Assembly (NCBI GenBank): GCA_963565915.1
Contig: OY751488.1
Location: 3,968,001-4,032,000 of the forward strand
Reading direction: 5' to 3'
Origin: Entoloma clypeatum
Taxonomy: Eukaryota; Basidiomycota; Agaricomycetes; Agaricales; Entolomataceae
DNA length: 64,000 nucleotides
Shown: one piece after another, positions 61,385 to 64,000 of the stretch
How the letters are laid out: the number at the start of each line of letters is the position of its first letter
Numbering within the stretch: the stretch's first letter is position 1
Made by a program: the position numbers and the translations under genes
The notes under the pieces: generated by a model
What the model was told of the DNA's origin: nothing
The model's input: the letters and a program-made list of their open reading frames with translations, nothing else
The model's database searches: none

Positions 61385-61790
61385 TCATCCCCCACAGTCT
61401 CCTTGTGTGCCCAACAGCCTCCTCTCACCCTCCAATGGCCGCCTCTCATCTCCAACAGCTGTCTCCCTCTCCAATGGCTGCCTGTCATCCCCTACGGCTT
61501 CCTCATGTGCCCAACGACCATCTCTGGTCTTCCATGGCCATCTCTTGCCTCCAACAGCTCTCTGCCACCCCCAATGACCTCCTCTTGCCTCCAATGGCTG
61601 TCTCTTGCCTCCAATGGCTGCCTCTGGTCTCCAACAGCTGCCCCTCATCCCCTACAGTTTTCCTGCATGCCCAACAGCTGTCTCTCACCCCCAATGGCCA
61701 TCTCTCACCCCCAATGGCCTCCTCTCAGCCTCAATGGCTGCCTCTCCTCCCCTACCCAACGACGTCCACTCATCCCCAACATGCCCACTC
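61385..61790 (+). repeat. minisatellite of ~20-mer CCAATGG/CCAACAG units
   Basis: About twenty short units alternate CTCCAATGGCTGCCTCT-like and CTCCAACAGCTGCC-like words at roughly 20-22-base spacing. The period is often a multiple of three, which leaves a 210-codon open frame (61,232-61,864); I take that frame to be a by-product. Confidence 0.75.
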
Positions 61791-61864
61791 GTGCCCAACG
61801 GCGTCAGACGGCGAGACCTAGACGATATGTGCATGCACCATCCAGTAGCACACTCATAGCCTAA

Positions 61865-62060
61865 TACAGTACATATTACGAGTCTGGACCAGTTTAAACC
61901 AGACCAGTCTCATCAGACCTGAATACATGGACTGGTCAGACCGGTCTCTCACCGGTCTGGTCCGGATTTCCAAGGTGACTATGTAAAATTGAGACCGGTG
62001 CGGTCCTCGGTCCTTCCTTTTCGGGGGTCAAAAACGAGACCAAAGTGAACTTTCAATCAC
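61865..62060. repeat. short inverted/dispersed GACCGGTCTC-type repeats
   Basis: Words of the form GACCAGTC, AGACCGGTCTC, CCGGTCTGGTCCGG and GAGACCGGTGCGGTCC recur in both orientations within 130 bases and could form stem-loops. No coding content. Confidence 0.5.
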
Positions 62061-62063
62061 TAA

Positions 62064-63951
62064 GTACAATCCTTCCTGGGATTCACTAACTTCTATCGCC
62101 ATTTTATTGAAGGGTTTTCGGACATCACATGCCCTCTTTTTAAGCTCACGAAGAAAGGGCACCTCTGGTCTTGGAAGGAGGGAGAAGTGTCCGCATTTGC
62201 GGAGCTGAAGCGGAGGATTACATCTGCTCCAATCCTGGTCTTAGCTGATCATGGAAAGGAGTGGCAGATAGAAGCGGATAGCTCGGACTTTGCAACCGGA
62301 GCAGTACTGTCCCAACCAACAGAGGATGGTAAGTGGCACCCTGTCACATTCTATTCCAAAAGCCTTAGTCCGGTGGAACGCAACTATGAGATCTACGACA
62401 AGGAGATGTTGGCGGTGGTCCGCGCATTGGAGGAGTGGAGGCACTTCCTTGAAAGAGCGGAGAAGACAGTGGAGATTTGGACAGACCACAAAAATCTTGA
62501 GTATTTCATGACAGCTCAAAAACTAAATTGACGACAGGCTAGATGGTCCTTATACCTCGCTCGTTTCGATTTCAAAATGCACCATCGACCTGGCAAGTCA
62601 ATGGGCAAGTCCGACGCTTTGTCCCGATGAGCAGACCATGGAGACAGATTGCGGGACAACAAAAACATCATCCTTCTTCAACCAGAATTGTTTGCAGTGC
62701 GAGCAATGCGTGGGGTAACTGTTCAAGGGGAAGAACACAACGTCCTCCACCAGGTCCGACAGGGAATCTGAGAGGGGTTACTGGAGGATAGTGTGGCGGA
62801 GGTTGTCAAATCCCTTCCGACCATCGGAGTGGGGTCCATCCGTAGTGCGGAGTGGAGGCAAGTGGAAGGTTTGCTCTACTTCAGGGATCATATCTATGTT
62901 CCTAACAATCCCCAACTGTGTCATCGGATCCTCACACAACACCACAAAACTCCGGTGGCTGGACATCCGGGATGGTGGAAAACCTTGGAACTGGTGTCGC
63001 GCAATTACTGGTGGCCACACATGTCTCCGACCGAGGACCACAGTTTGTTGCCAAGTTCACGCGCGAACTATACAGGCTGCTTAACATTAAGGTTGCTGCT
63101 TCGACAGCCTACCATCTGCAGTCGGACGGACAGATGGAGCGGGTCAATCAAGGATTGGAACAATACCTTTGCCTATTCATCAATGAATGTCAAGACGATT
63201 GGGACGAATGGCTTCCGATGGCTGAATTTGCATACAACAACCATGTTCATGCATCGACACGTCAAACTCTATTCTACATTGACACCGGCTGCCATCCGCG
63301 CATGGGATTAGAACCTCACGAGAAGCAGACGGAGATTGAGGTGGTAGCGATTTCAGCCAGCGGATGAAGTCTGCTCTGGAGGAGGCTTGCACAGCACTGA
63401 CAAAGGCAAAAGACAACATGGCGTGATACTACAACCAGCATTGGAGCACCACTCCGACATTCCGCCCAGGGGACAAGGTCTTTTTAGACTCATCAGATCT
63501 CAAAACCACCCAACCCACAAAAAAACTTGCACATCGGTACGTAGGCCCTTTCCCAGTGGTCCGACCTGTTGGAACACATGCCTACGAACTTCACCTTCCC
63601 CCTTCCATGTCCCGCGTTCACCCAGTATTCCATGTCATCAAACTTTCACTAGTTCCCGACGACCCTTTCCGATGCCAAGTCCACTCTCCTCCGCCTCCAA
63701 CGGTAGTCAGAGAAGAATTGGAGTACAATGTTGAAAACCTCTTGGACAGCCAACTGCATCAAGGCAAGCTTCAATTCTTGGTCAAATGGAAGGGATATGG
63801 CTACAAAGAGAATTCCTGGGAAGCAGAAGACAATGTCCATGCTCCGCGCCTAGTCCGCGACTTCTACCAATGTCATCCGGGAGCTCCATGTTGGATCTCC
63901 GCTGCGATATTCGACTCATTTCACCTGACACGTCAAGACGCCATGCCTTGA
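62064..63951 (+). pseudogene. Ty3/gypsy chromovirus pol remnant (RT/RNase H, truncated integrase, chromodomain)
   Basis: 5'-truncated. It starts inside the reverse transcriptase thumb (SFLGFTNFYRHFIEGF), then RNase H (ADSSDFATGAVLSQ, YEIYDKEMLAVVRALEEWRH, WTDHKNLEYF). A stop follows at 62,529 and another after ALSR. The integrase keeps its N-terminal His pair (HRILTQHHK, HPGWW..YWWPHM) but then jumps to SDRGPQFVAKF, so the Cys pair and the first catalytic Asp region are deleted. GQMERVNQGLEQYL, a further stop after DNMA, and HRYVGPFPVV follow. A chromodomain closes it (EYNVENLLDSQ, LQFLVKWKGYGYKENSWEAE). Confidence 0.9.
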
Positions 63952-64000
63952 AGGGGGGGTGATATAAGGGCAACCACTTTCACTTTTCCTTTCTTTTCTA
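63952..64000 (+). mobile_element. polypurine tract and start of the 3' LTR (cut by window edge)
   Basis: A GAAGGGGGGG tract directly after the pol stop, followed by TGATATAAGG, fits a polypurine tract and an LTR opening with TG at about 63,960. The LTR runs out of the window, so it cannot be confirmed here. Confidence 0.6.

Noticed and set aside
61232..61864. 210-codon open frame
   Set aside because: Made of minisatellite units with a period near a multiple of three; no domain.

Overview
The window reads as nuclear DNA of a filamentous basidiomycete, most likely an agaricomycete. Almost every gene is cut by many 45-70 nt GT-AG introns. The proteins match mushroom-type families (class III chitinase with a C-terminal chitin-binding module, sedolisin, M43 protease, GH12), and the retroelements are chromodomain Ty3/gypsy and tyrosine-recombinase (DIRS/Ngaro-like) types. 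No rRNA, tRNA, CRISPR or prokaryotic gene was seen. All gene models below were spliced by eye from splice-site consensus, reading frame and family conservation; there is no transcript support.

Left part (1-25 kb), mostly housekeeping genes: a MYND-finger protein (+), exosome subunit RRP4 (+), a probable APC13 subunit (-), a TFIIIC subunit with a C-terminal zinc finger (+), an Arg-rich hypothetical gene beside a 200-N gap (-), a divergent pair made of an uncharacterised protein (-) and a nucleotidyltransferase-like protein (+), an orphan two-exon gene (-), a secreted sedolisin/tripeptidyl-peptidase (-), the ER ubiquitin ligase SSM4/DOA10 (+), a divergent histone H4/H3 pair, and a tail-anchored conserved fungal protein (-).

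Middle part (25-44.4 kb): a SIR2-family deacetylase (+) followed by a decayed tandem copy of its own 3' half, a secreted M43 metalloprotease (+), the response regulator SKN7 (-), a secreted GH12 glucanase (-), a large one-pass membrane hypothetical protein (-), and a GH18 chitinase (+). The secreted hydrolases fit a saprotrophic or wood/litter lifestyle. The chitinase holds the most unusual signal in the window: four ordinary-looking introns separated by single T nucleotides, which together would rebuild the conserved Phe codon of the VQFYNN motif (three consecutive 1-nt exons).

Right part (44.6-64 kb), accessory and repeat-rich: a roughly 5.55-kb tandem duplication carrying DAL5-type MFS transporter genes (two apparently intact copies, one pseudogene, one truncated stub). 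Next comes a pair of about 330-bp direct repeats around a 6.8-kb block with a decayed Ngaro/DIRS-like element, itself interrupted by a 1,345-bp TIR element with a 7-bp target duplication, plus minisatellites. Last is a 5'-truncated Ty3/gypsy chromovirus copy whose 3' LTR starts at the window edge. The nonsense changes in both retroelements are all explainable as C-to-T changes.
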